Assembly: GCA_017617125.1 (NCBI GenBank)
Contig: JAFZWY010000008.1
Location: forward strand, 142,386 to 206,385
DNA: 64,000 bases
Source of the DNA: Bacteroidales bacterium
GTDB lineage: Bacteria; Bacteroidota; Bacteroidia; Bacteroidales; ML635J-15
Direction of reading: 5' to 3'
The notes beneath the pieces were generated by a model. It was not told the origin of the DNA and made no database searches. It was given only the letters and a program-made list of their open reading frames with translations. The stretch's first letter is position 1; each line of letters starts with the position of its first letter. Shown here in pieces: positions 52,960 through 61,098 of the stretch. The position numbers and the translations under genes were made by a program.

Positions 52960-52960
52960 A

Positions 52961-52995
52961 GAAAAAGAAAGCCTACGCCAAAATCGGGCGTAGGC
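52961..52995 (-). terminator. terminator of the PD-(D/E)XK gene at 53023; island repeat copy 3
   Basis: GCCTACGCC (52971-52979) and GGCGTAGGC (52987-52995) form a perfect 9-bp stem; on the minus strand TTTCTTTTTC follows. The loop side ACGCCAAAA links it to the other island hairpins. Confidence 0.85.
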
Positions 52996-53022
52996 TGGGA
53001 AAATATTAATCTTTTTATACCG

Positions 53023-54390
53023 TCATTTTTTACAACAAGCGTCAATGATTTTTTGATACTCTTTCAACTTTTCAATAACCTCGTCAATATTGACAATGCC
53101 AGTACCAAACAAATTTTCTGGTTTAACAATGGCAATTGTCATATAACAACCAGCACCAAATTTTTGGGGCTTTATAATCTCTGGATGTCCCATAAGTTCT
53201 GCTGTAGAAATAAGATTATTATACCATTTCCACCTGAAGTCGGAACGTTCATCAACATTACAAGATATTTTAAAACACAATTTTTGCTTTTCAAATTGAA
53301 GATACATTTCCCCATTATCGATCTCAGTAAAATGCCACCATGCTCCCAGAAAGCCTCCATTAGGATTAGACACATATCCCCAACTGTTTAACCCTAGACG
53401 TAGATCCAAATCCATGTAAAAGCCTTGCCAAGCATCCCAATCCCAATTTTCCACGGACTGATTTCTATAACTCTGAGTTTCTTCTTCTATACATTTAAGA
53501 TTTGTTAGGTAACTTGAAATGATTGTATTATTACCATGATACATTTTAAGACAATTGATTATATCTACTCTTGACACTGTCTTGTAGCCAATCTGTATTA
53601 TTCCTTGTAATACAGATAACGGTTCATTACCAGTTTTTACATATGCATAATACAATTTATTTCTTTTCCCTTCATACTCTTTTTCAACAATTTTCTTGTA
53701 TCTTTCAAGCTGATTGTCGTGAATTGAAGAATTTGTTTTATCCTCAATAACAAGGAATGTATCATCATTGATTTCAACCCATATATCAATATTATTCCAT
53801 TGTCGTCCAACGTTTATTGAGCTTATGGCATAATCTTTTTCTCCCAATAACATTCTGACAAAATTTTGTGCGACAGAAAACATTTCCTCATCTTTGTCTT
53901 TATACTTTGGATCTGCCCATTTGATAATCCATGCAAATACAGCATCCTGACTTAGTTCCGATGTTGCAAAATCAAAAATATTTGGAATGTCATCAGATGC
54001 TTTTTGTATGTTTCCTTTTGTTAACAAGCGTCTAAGTTCATTAAGCCTAGGTTCAAACATTTCCATATTTTCATTCAAAAAATCTCTTAAACCATCTGTG
54101 CTTTCTGAATCCTGAATAAATTCATTCAATTTACTTTCTTTGCCGTTTATTGTTGCTATTATTAAGGTTGCCAAATCTAATACTCGCCAAATAGGCATTT
54201 CTTCGCTTTGTCTAGACCAGCGGTCTCCACTATGTCGCCAGATTTTAGCAGAATAATCTTCTTCATTCCATGAGGCATGGCCCAATGACAAAAATTTGGC
54301 ATCACCTGCATATGCATCGTTTTCTTCGTAATCAACACTAATTATTGGTTTATGTGATAACCACCATGGAGCAATCTTTTCTTTTTTCAT
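53023..54390 (-). CDS. PD-(D/E)XK nuclease superfamily protein
   Basis: The 455-residue protein has WNNIDIWVEINDDTFLVIEDK near residue 205, with D and E-D-K fitting the PD-(D/E)XK core. A Q-x-x-x-Y-K helix follows (HDNQLERYKKIVEKEY). The C-terminal part has repeated aromatic residues (GGFLGAWWHFTEI, DFRWKWYNNLIS) typical of several nuclease-like families of accessory loci. AT-rich codons. Single gene with its own terminator. Confidence 0.82.
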   Translation of the reverse strand: MKKEKIAPWWLSHKPIISVDYEENDAYAGDAKFLSLGHASWNEEDYSAKIWRHSGDRWSRQSEEMPIWRVLDLATLIIATINGKESKLNEFIQDSESTDGLRDFLNENMEMFEPRLNELRRLLTKGNIQKASDDIPNIFDFATSELSQDAVFAWIIKWADPKYKDKDEEMFSVAQNFVRMLLGEKDYAISSINVGRQWNNIDIWVEINDDTFLVIEDKTNSSIHDNQLERYKKIVEKEYEGKRNKLYYAYVKTGNEPLSVLQGIIQIGYKTVSRVDIINCLKMYHGNNTIISSYLTNLKCIEEETQSYRNQSVENWDWDAWQGFYMDLDLRLGLNSWGYVSNPNGGFLGAWWHFTEIDNGEMYLQFEKQKLCFKISCNVDERSDFRWKWYNNLISTAELMGHPEIIKPQKFGAGCYMTIAIVKPENLFGTGIVNIDEVIEKLKEYQKIIDACCKK

Positions 54391-54446
54391 TGTTTTTTCT
54401 TTTCAGACTTCTAATTTTACATTCCAATCATCATTTTCCCATCCTC

Positions 54447-54490
54447 TGCCGAAGTCCCTTTAAACAGATTCCGAGAAAACGACCTCACAA
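54447..54490 (-). repeat. shared upstream block, copy 2
   Basis: TGCCGAAGTCCCTTTAAACA and the following bases match 51437-51480. It lies 57 bp upstream of the nuclease gene start. Confidence 0.75.
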
Positions 54491-54523
54491 ATTTACTACA
54501 ATTTCCTAATCTTCAAAATCGTC

Positions 54524-54865
54524 TCATCTCCTCTTCACCCAAGTTCTACCGCCATTTGTAGAGTAATACAGGCCTTTGTCGGTGTTGGCGAGAAGTTCTC
54601 TGCCGCCGTCCATAAGGTTTTGGAATGTGCCGCACGAAGTGCCCATGTAGCGTAACGACCAGGAACGGCCTGCGTTACTGCTATAATATATTCCCTTGCT
54701 GGTAACAGCTAGAATTTCAGATCCGTAGGGCAGCAGGTCAACAAAAGTACCGCACGAAGTGCCCATGTAACGTATCGACCAAACACGACCGCTGCTGGTC
54801 GAGTATTCAACGCCCTTGGGCGTTATGCGGAGCATTTCGCTCCCTAAGTTTATCATCTGTGGCAT
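54524..54865 (-). CDS. small cytoplasmic BNR/Asp-box repeat protein
   Basis: The 113-residue protein consists of two full 40-residue repeats and one partial. Each has KGxxYSxxxGRxW; two continue RYMGTSCGTF, the third ends at WVKRR. The blocks STSSGRVW, SSNAGRSW and STNGGRTW resemble Asp boxes of beta-propellers. Less than three blades cannot close a propeller, so it may oligomerise or decorate another protein. No signal peptide is present. Confidence 0.7.
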   Translation of the reverse strand: MPQMINLGSEMLRITPKGVEYSTSSGRVWSIRYMGTSCGTFVDLLPYGSEILAVTSKGIYYSSNAGRSWSLRYMGTSCGTFQNLMDGGRELLANTDKGLYYSTNGGRTWVKRR

Positions 54866-54958
54866 AATCGTATTTTTTTAGTGCTTCAAAATTACAAATT
54901 AATACTATATATTTTTTGGTTGATAGATGTTTTTTTTATAACTGAAAAAATATCGTTC

Positions 54959-55002
54959 TGCGACAGCAAATGTCGCATGCACATACGCCAAAACTTGTCG
55001 TA
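54959..55002. repeat. double hairpin, island repeat copy 4
   Basis: TGCGACA-GCAAA-TGTCGCA (54959-54977) is followed by TACGCCAAAACTTGTCGTA (54984-55002), the island core motif. It lies in the divergent gap between the BNR gene and the secreted-protein gene, about 95 bp from the former start. Confidence 0.78.
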
Positions 55003-55126
55003 GGTTTGAAAAATCACAACTTTTTTCTTTATATCTTCGTTTGCAAAGTTTTAACGAAATATTATGGACGATGTGGCACGCTTTGTGATATATTTGTTTT
55101 CGCAAATTTCTTAAAAACAGATGACT

Positions 55127-55963
55127 ATGAAAAAGTTGGTTTTGTTTGCTGTTATGACCGTTGCGGTTATTTCTGCTATGGGTGCAAATGTAGAGAGTTT
55201 TGCTCCTCAAAAGAATTTGATGAATGTTGCTGTCGCCAACGATGACGGCGATGTTGACTTGTACCTCGATTGTTTCGAGAATGCCGTGAAAGCCAAGGAT
55301 ATGGAGCTGGCGGCGAAAATCGCTAATGTCCTTTATGGTATGGAGATGAATGCTGAGCAGTTGAAGCGTTTTACTGCTATCGAAAATAAGATTTCGAAGA
55401 AAGATTACCGTGTGTATCGCGACAATTTGAGGTATTTTGCTTCAAAATCATCGCCTGCGCAGGATGGTTACTACGATTTTTATGTTGAGCCTTATGCCGA
55501 CGACAACACATACGATGACGATTCGTCGTTTGCCGACGATATTGTCAATGCTTTTTCGTCGTTTTTCAACGATTTGGGCATAAATGATGCTGATTCTTCC
55601 TATTCGTGGCATTATGAGCGACATGATACAATCGATGGTGGCGGCATGTATGATGTATTTGTCGATGCTTTTAGCAACTTTTTGTATGGCGGTGATGGTT
55701 CCGAAGTGCAGAGCAAGTCGGCTGTTGACGAGTCGGAAATGGACGCTTTGCTCGACGACTACGAGAATTATGTCAATTTGGCAGTAGGGGCTTTGCGCAA
55801 AGTGATGCGTGGCGACGAGGCTGCTATGGACGATTTTGAGAAATACAGCCAGGAGGCATCTGCAATATCAGACAAGCTGACTAAGGGCGGTGCTAACATG
55901 ACATCAAGGCAGTTTAAGCGTTACATGCACATTTGGGGCGACATGGTGAATGGTTTGTTCTAA
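55127..55963 (+). CDS. secreted protein of unknown function
   Basis: From ATG 55127 (MKKLVLFAVMTVAVISAMGA; ATG 55121 is also possible) the product has a signal peptide, then acidic helical segments. One is DVDLYLDCFENAVKAKDMELAAKIA. An Asp/Tyr/Ser-rich stretch is followed by a C-terminal helical part (MDALLDDYENYVNLAVGALRKVMRGDEAAMDDF). That last part recalls DUF6591-type Bacteroidetes lipoproteins, but no lipobox is present. About 278 residues. Confidence 0.72.
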   Translation: MKKLVLFAVMTVAVISAMGANVESFAPQKNLMNVAVANDDGDVDLYLDCFENAVKAKDMELAAKIANVLYGMEMNAEQLKRFTAIENKISKKDYRVYRDNLRYFASKSSPAQDGYYDFYVEPYADDNTYDDDSSFADDIVNAFSSFFNDLGINDADSSYSWHYERHDTIDGGGMYDVFVDAFSNFLYGGDGSEVQSKSAVDESEMDALLDDYENYVNLAVGALRKVMRGDEAAMDDFEKYSQEASAISDKLTKGGANMTSRQFKRYMHIWGDMVNGLF

Positions 55964-55972
55964 AATATTCTC

Positions 55973-55980
55973 TATTTTTG
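55973..55980 (+). promoter_or_regulatory. -7 box for the HI0933-like flavoprotein gene
   Basis: TATTTTTG ends 19 nt before the ATG at 56000. Confidence 0.6.
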
Positions 55981-55999
55981 CATCGAAAATGCGATTTGA

Positions 56000-57241
56000 A
56001 TGTCCGATTGCGATGTGATAATAGTTGGAGCTGGTGCTTCGGGGCTGCTGGCGGCGATTTCGGCTTGCCGAAGCGGTCAGAATGTTGTCGTGGTGGAGAA
56101 AAACGCCCGTGCGGCGCGAAAGCTCATGATTACGGGCAAAGGCCGTTGCAACGTTACCAATTCCGACGACATAAAGGATTTCATGAGCAACATTTATCCC
56201 GAACCACGATTCCTGTATCCTGCTTTCAAATCGTTTTTCTCGTCCGACATACTTGCAATGCTCGACGAGGCTGGTGTTGAGGTGGTGCTGGAACGTGGCG
56301 GTCGCTATTTCCCTGCATCGGGAAAGGCTGTGGATGTGGTTGACGCTCTTGTGGCGACTGCACGCAGGTCAGGGGCGAAATTCATGTTTTCCACCTCTGT
56401 AACTGGCATTATTGTGGCGAATGGTGCTGTCGCTGGGGTGAAAATCCGCGACGAAAGGGGCGAAAAATCTCTGTTTTCCGACAAAATTATAGTCTGCACT
56501 GGCGGACGCTCATATCCGCTCACGGGTTCTACTGGCGATGGATACGAGTTCGCTCAGAAATGCGGACACTCTGTTTCGCAGACTCTTCCTGCTTTGGTGC
56601 CGCTTGTCGGCAAGGGCGATTTCTTTTCTCGTCTTAGTGGATTGGCGCTCAGGAATATATCAGCATCGCTGTGGATTGACGGAAAGAAGTCGCACGAGGA
56701 GTTCGGAGAACTCGAATTTACTGATTTCGGCGTAACTGGTCCGGTGATTCTGACCATGAGTCGTTGGGCTGTGATTGCCTTGCACGAAAACCGCAAAGTG
56801 CGCCTTTCTATCGACCTTAAGCCTGCTCTCGACGAAAAGAAACTCGATTCCCGTATTCTCCGCGATCTTGATGCCAACGGCAAGGCAAAACTCAAGGCTT
56901 TGTTCCGCGAATGGCTGCCAATGCAGATGATTCCTGTTTTCATAGCTTTGGCTAAGTTGGATGGCGAAAAGCTTGCTAGTCAGCTTTCTGGAGACGAACG
57001 TCGTAGAATAGTTTCGCTTATGAAGGACTTTGCTTTCGACATTGTAGGACATCGCGATTTCAACGAGGCCATTATAACAAGTGGTGGCGTGTCGGTTGAC
57101 GAAATCAACCAGAAGACAATGGAGTCGAAATTGGTAAAAGGTTTGTTCTTCGCTGGCGAAGTCCTTGATGTTGATGCAAATACAGGCGGATATAACCTGC
57201 AGATTGCATTCTCAACGGGATGGCTGGCAGGTGAAAATTGA
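56000..57241 (+). CDS. HI0933-like NAD(P)/FAD-dependent oxidoreductase
   Basis: The 413-residue flavoprotein has the Rossmann start VIIVGAGASGLLAAISA and KLMITGKGRCNVTN, a hallmark of the HI0933/YhiN family. It also has CTGGRSYPLTGSTGDGYEFA, ITSGGVSVDEIN and the final GLFFAGEVLDVDANTGGYNLQIAFSTGW. A BaiN-type bile-acid reductase activity is known for one gut relative, but the substrate here cannot be inferred. It is followed 20 bp later by apbE. Confidence 0.92.
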   Translation: MSDCDVIIVGAGASGLLAAISACRSGQNVVVVEKNARAARKLMITGKGRCNVTNSDDIKDFMSNIYPEPRFLYPAFKSFFSSDILAMLDEAGVEVVLERGGRYFPASGKAVDVVDALVATARRSGAKFMFSTSVTGIIVANGAVAGVKIRDERGEKSLFSDKIIVCTGGRSYPLTGSTGDGYEFAQKCGHSVSQTLPALVPLVGKGDFFSRLSGLALRNISASLWIDGKKSHEEFGELEFTDFGVTGPVILTMSRWAVIALHENRKVRLSIDLKPALDEKKLDSRILRDLDANGKAKLKALFREWLPMQMIPVFIALAKLDGEKLASQLSGDERRRIVSLMKDFAFDIVGHRDFNEAIITSGGVSVDEINQKTMESKLVKGLFFAGEVLDVDANTGGYNLQIAFSTGWLAGEN

Positions 57242-57261
57242 TTTATAAATAAAAAACAAAT

Positions 57262-58263
57262 ATGATGAGATTGAAGATGTTTTGTGGATTGGCATTGCTG
57301 GCAATAATTTTTGCCTCATGCAACAATCGAACTGCCGAATACATAAAGTACAGCGGACCTACGCAGGGAACGATGTTCAACATAACTTACCGCAGCGACA
57401 CCAACTACAATAGTGAAATCGACCATTTGCTGAAAGCGTTTTGCCGTTCTTTGTCAAACTACGACAGCACTTCGCTCATTTCGCGCATAAATCGCAACGA
57501 AACAAACTCTCTCGATAGCCTTACCGAGGAATTTTTCACAGTTTCGAAAGAAGTTTGGAAAAACACTGATGGCTTTTTTGACGTAAGCGTTGCACCTATT
57601 GTCAACGCATGGGGATTTGGTTGGGTGCGCCACGAAAAGCATATTCCCGACAAAGCCGAAATCGACAGGCTTCTACAGCATGTAGGATTTGGTAAAGTCG
57701 ACATTGTAAATGGTAAAATTATCAAGCATGACCCTGATGTACAAATAATTACAAATGCTATTGCTCAAGGAATGTCGGTTGATTATATTTCCGATTTTTT
57801 GAAGAGCAAGGGTGTTACTGATTTCGTGGTGGAGATTGGCGGTGAAATATATTGCTCGGGCAAGAATCCCAATGGTGAGAAGTGGAAAATCGGTATAGAC
57901 AAACCCATTGAAGGTAGCGGTTACGGGAACCGCAAAGAACAAACTGTCATCCGACTTTCCGTCATGGCCGTTAACACCTCTGGCAACTACCGCAAGTTTT
58001 TGGAAGAGGGCGAGAAAAAATACGGACATTCCATAAATCCACTTACTGGCTATCCTGCCGAAAACGAGATGATTAGCGCTACAGTCGTCTATCCCGACTG
58101 CATACGTGCCGATGCCTACGCCACCGCTTTTATGGTCATGGGAGCCGAAAGAGCAATGCAAATTGTTGAAAGTATCAACGGCATGGAGGCCTATTTCATA
58201 ATTCGCGAAGGAGAAGAAACCAAAACTGTGGAATCGAGCGGTTTTAAAAGGTTTTATGAGTAG
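57262..58263 (+). CDS. apbE: FAD:protein FMN transferase ApbE, lipoprotein
   Basis: The 333-residue protein has a lipobox in IIFASC and the ApbE features GPTQGTMFNITYR, FFDVSVAPIVNAWGF, FVVEIGGEIYCSGKN and VMAVNTSGNYRKF. Near the C-terminus are HSINPLTGYPAE and ADAYATAFMVMG. It attaches FMN to threonines of membrane redox proteins (Nqr, Rnf) in the periplasm. Length is normal. Confidence 0.94.
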   Translation: MMRLKMFCGLALLAIIFASCNNRTAEYIKYSGPTQGTMFNITYRSDTNYNSEIDHLLKAFCRSLSNYDSTSLISRINRNETNSLDSLTEEFFTVSKEVWKNTDGFFDVSVAPIVNAWGFGWVRHEKHIPDKAEIDRLLQHVGFGKVDIVNGKIIKHDPDVQIITNAIAQGMSVDYISDFLKSKGVTDFVVEIGGEIYCSGKNPNGEKWKIGIDKPIEGSGYGNRKEQTVIRLSVMAVNTSGNYRKFLEEGEKKYGHSINPLTGYPAENEMISATVVYPDCIRADAYATAFMVMGAERAMQIVESINGMEAYFIIREGEETKTVESSGFKRFYE

Positions 58264-58278
58264 GATAAATTAAGCTAA

Positions 58279-58797
58279 TTACTTAACTTTCTGATATATA
58301 AGCACATCGGCATAACCATCCTCGGTCTGCTTCCACTGCTTCAGTGTTCCGCTTTGTACAAAGCCGCATTTTTCGAAAAGAGCAACGCTAACATCGTTGC
58401 TTGCATCGATCAGACACCACAACTGTTTTAGCAACAAGGTTTTGAAGGCATATTCCATAACCAGCTGCAAAGCCTCGGTCGCAATGCCCATGCTACTATG
58501 CTCTGGAGATACGATTATCCCCACTCCGCAACGATTGTGCAAAGGATGATACTCGAACAAATCGACAATGCCCACAGGACGCTGTGATACATAATCACAA
58601 ATCATAAGGCGCAATTCCTTTGTCGTGAATATGTCGTAGCAATAGTTCTCGATATATTGCTTCAGTTCCCAGCGCGAATAAGGTGATTTTGTCTCGCTCA
58701 CATGCCAGAAATCGGAATTATTCTCTATTGTGTACAGGAATTCCAAATCCTCGGGCTCCATCTTGCGTAGGTAAATCTTCTTTCCTGCTAATTGCAT
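58279..58797 (-). CDS. GNAT family N-acetyltransferase
   Basis: The 172-residue protein has the RimJ/SpeG-like pattern KIYLRKMEPEDLEFLY, RPVGIVDLFEYHPLHNRCGVGI and the acetyl-CoA loop. The last conserved part is ALFEKCGFVQSGTLKQWKQTEDGYADVLIYQ. It transfers an acetyl group from acetyl-CoA to an unknown amine. ATG 58797 overlaps the upstream glycosyltransferase gene by 10 bp, so the two are coupled and it may modify the same glycan. Confidence 0.88.
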   Translation of the reverse strand: MQLAGKKIYLRKMEPEDLEFLYTIENNSDFWHVSETKSPYSRWELKQYIENYCYDIFTTKELRLMICDYVSQRPVGIVDLFEYHPLHNRCGVGIIVSPEHSSMGIATEALQLVMEYAFKTLLLKQLWCLIDASNDVSVALFEKCGFVQSGTLKQWKQTEDGYADVLIYQKVK

Positions 58798-60737
58798 CCC
58801 AGTTTCCTCCACAATTTGTAAACCATAATGGCATCGTGCGATACCTTGTAGTCCTTGGCGTACATGATGTTAAGCCTGTCGGTAACGTCCTTCTTCACAT
58901 CACGTCCATATATCATGTCTACGCTGAATACGCCCTTCTTGACCTTTGGCAAAAGGCTTACATCGTTCTTATCTGAGCGATACGACACGAAAGTCTTGCC
59001 GCCGAAGAGCACCGAGAATAGGTTTGCGTAAGCCTTCAGTTTGCCTTTTACGAACCAGATCAGCAATGGCGAAAGTATAATCATAAAGAACGAAACCACA
59101 ATGTCGAACATACGTTTCGAGCGACGATTTTCGGGCTTGTCGATTGCGTTGATGTCAACGTTGTATAGCTCGCCTGTTGTGTTTATAGAGTTGCTTCCGA
59201 TGACAGAAAATCCATCGGGACTTGCAATCTTGTAGTCGAGATTGGAACTCGAAAGGTTGAGCATCGTGCGGATAATCTGTTGCGACTGAATATCCTTTGC
59301 ACAGAAAATAAGTTCGTCGATGTGGTTTATCGTGACAATTTCGTCAAGCTGTGTCATATCGCCAGCAAAGAACTTGTCGGTAGCGACATCGGGACTTACA
59401 TACGCAGCAATCTCAATCTTTGTTCGCGACGACATAAGTTGTCCAACCAGCGAGCGGCATTCCTCCTTGCTTCCGACAACTGCGACTTTCTTGCGCTTGG
59501 GCAGATTAACCTTGAAAACTTGCAGTTTCGTAAAGTTAAGCAGCAGTCGTACAAGCGGGATGACTATAAATGTCCATGCCGTTCCAAGAAGAATCAGCGC
59601 ACGCGAAAAACGCAAATGCGTCGGCAAGAGGGCATATACAGCAAGGATTACGACAGCCCCGATACCTATTCCCTTGAAGATGTTTTTCATTTTCACAGGC
59701 TTGTCGTAGCCACCCGAAAGCAACAGCGACAGCAGCCATACCGAAATGTACATTATCATTGCTCCAACAAAAACATCGTGAGGATATGCGCCCTCTTCTC
59801 CGAAAAGGTAGTTTCCCCACAACGGAGTGATTATCAAGAATCCGGACAGAATTAGCAGAGCATCAATAATTGGTGTTATGGCATTGGTTATGAAACGTCC
59901 GGCGATAGCCATTGCTGCACGCAGATATATTGCAAGGTTAATGAAGAAAATCATTAGACCAGCGCCTTCCGAGAAATGCTTGCGCGCAAAAATCTTCATC
60001 GCGTTGTAGAACACAACTACGTAGTTTACACTGCCTTTCTTGGTGCTCTCACCCTTGTAGTGTATGATTGTCGTCTTGGGGAAATAATAGTTGTTGTATC
60101 CGCCAAGCGTAATGCGGTACGATAGGTCGATGTCCTCGCCGTACATGAAAAATGTCTCGTCGAGCAGACCGACTTTCTTCAAGGTCTCGGCACGCAGAAG
60201 CATGAATGCGCCCGACAGCACATCGACCTTATGAATTTCGTCTTTGTCAAGATAAGTAAGATGATACTTGCCGAACTTTTTTGACTTCGGGAAAAGTTTC
60301 GACAGTCCGAAAATCTTGTAGAAGGCCACCTTTGGCGTCGGTAAACCGCGTTTCGACTCCGGCAGGAAACGTCCTTTGCCGTCAATCATCTTCACACCTA
60401 GTCCGCCGGCATCGGGATGGTCGTCCATAAAGTCGCAAACCGATTTAAGCGTGTTTTCCTCAATAACCGTATCGGGATTTAGCAGAAGCACATATTCGCC
60501 AGACGACTCGCGTATTGCCTGATTATTGGCGTATGAAAAACCGTAATTTTTCTTATTTTCGATGAGTTTTACCCACGGAAATTTCTCGCGGAGCATATTG
60601 CACGAGCCGTCAACCGAATTGTTGTCGACGACAAATACTTCCGTGTCACAATGCTTTGCAGCGGCAGCAACCGAGTTCAGGCACTGCTCCAGGAAATGCT
60701 TCACATTGTAGTTTACTATGACGACTGTCAATTTCAT
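58788..60737 (-). CDS. GT2 glycosyltransferase fused to a membrane sugar-phosphotransferase-like region
   Basis: The 649-residue protein has an N-terminal GT2 domain (about 1-230; VVIVNYNVKHFLEQCL, VDNNSVDGS, LLNPDTVI). Several membrane helices follow (about 255-400), then a Rossmann-like segment (KKVAVVGSKEECRSLVGQLM, about 420-520). It ends in MFDIVVSFFMIILSPLLIWF followed by a region resembling bacterial sugar transferases but without the clear catalytic DE pair. Similar fusions exist in Bacteroidetes. Probable role: synthesis of a surface glycan at the inner membrane. Confidence 0.85.
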   Translation of the reverse strand: MKLTVVIVNYNVKHFLEQCLNSVAAAAKHCDTEVFVVDNNSVDGSCNMLREKFPWVKLIENKKNYGFSYANNQAIRESSGEYVLLLNPDTVIEENTLKSVCDFMDDHPDAGGLGVKMIDGKGRFLPESKRGLPTPKVAFYKIFGLSKLFPKSKKFGKYHLTYLDKDEIHKVDVLSGAFMLLRAETLKKVGLLDETFFMYGEDIDLSYRITLGGYNNYYFPKTTIIHYKGESTKKGSVNYVVVFYNAMKIFARKHFSEGAGLMIFFINLAIYLRAAMAIAGRFITNAITPIIDALLILSGFLIITPLWGNYLFGEEGAYPHDVFVGAMIMYISVWLLSLLLSGGYDKPVKMKNIFKGIGIGAVVILAVYALLPTHLRFSRALILLGTAWTFIVIPLVRLLLNFTKLQVFKVNLPKRKKVAVVGSKEECRSLVGQLMSSRTKIEIAAYVSPDVATDKFFAGDMTQLDEIVTINHIDELIFCAKDIQSQQIIRTMLNLSSSNLDYKIASPDGFSVIGSNSINTTGELYNVDINAIDKPENRRSKRMFDIVVSFFMIILSPLLIWFVKGKLKAYANLFSVLFGGKTFVSYRSDKNDVSLLPKVKKGVFSVDMIYGRDVKKDVTDRLNIMYAKDYKVSHDAIMVYKLWRKLGCN

Positions 60738-60744
60738 CAGACTG

Positions 60745-60752
60745 CAAATGTA
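60745..60752 (-). promoter_or_regulatory. -7 box almost touching the GT2-fusion start codon
   Basis: The minus strand reads TACATTTG only 7 nt before ATG 60737. If the usual spacing to the transcription start holds, the mRNA would begin at or next to the ATG. Confidence 0.5.
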
Positions 60753-61055
60753 AGAAATATTTACGATTTACAATTTGAAAATTTAGCAGCGTTGAGCTGA
60801 AGATTTACTGCATCGTGCTATAGGTTGAAGATTTGAAGGCTTCCTCTGTGCTATTGGTTGTTTTTTTATGCGCTAACGGCTAGAGAATCCGAGGAATGTT
60901 ATTCGTTTATAATATTTTGATACACAGTATTTTGAGTTGCGAATAAATAAAAATCGACAAAATCAGACAACCATTTTTGTTTTTCTACGTTATGATATAA
61001 AGATTTAACGCACAATATTTTTGCATTTTTTGTTTTTTGTTTCAAAAAAATATTG
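60753..61055. other. gene-free stretch of low-complexity sequence
   Basis: This divergent gap holds degenerate ATTTGAAAATTT, GAGCTGAAGATTT and GGTTGAAGATTTGAAGG copies (60770-60840), like the gaps at 12.05 and 41.3 kb. AT-rich sequence without recognisable elements follows. No gene was seen. Confidence 0.6.
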
Positions 61056-61063
61056 TATGTTTG
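61056..61063 (+). promoter_or_regulatory. -7 box for the SprB-like gene
   Basis: TATGTTTG lies 35 nt before the ATG at 61099. Confidence 0.55.
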
Positions 61064-61098
61064 CTCATTAATACAAGTGTAACTATACATTTAGAAAG

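Noticed and set aside
50245..55002. Integron cassette array
   Set aside because: Hairpins are shared between genes, but no integron integrase, no attC-type R boxes and no attI were seen; kept only as a cassette-like hypothesis.
60899..61090. 63-codon minus-strand frame upstream of the SprB-like gene
   Set aside because: It is low-complexity AT-rich sequence overlapping the promoter at 61056.
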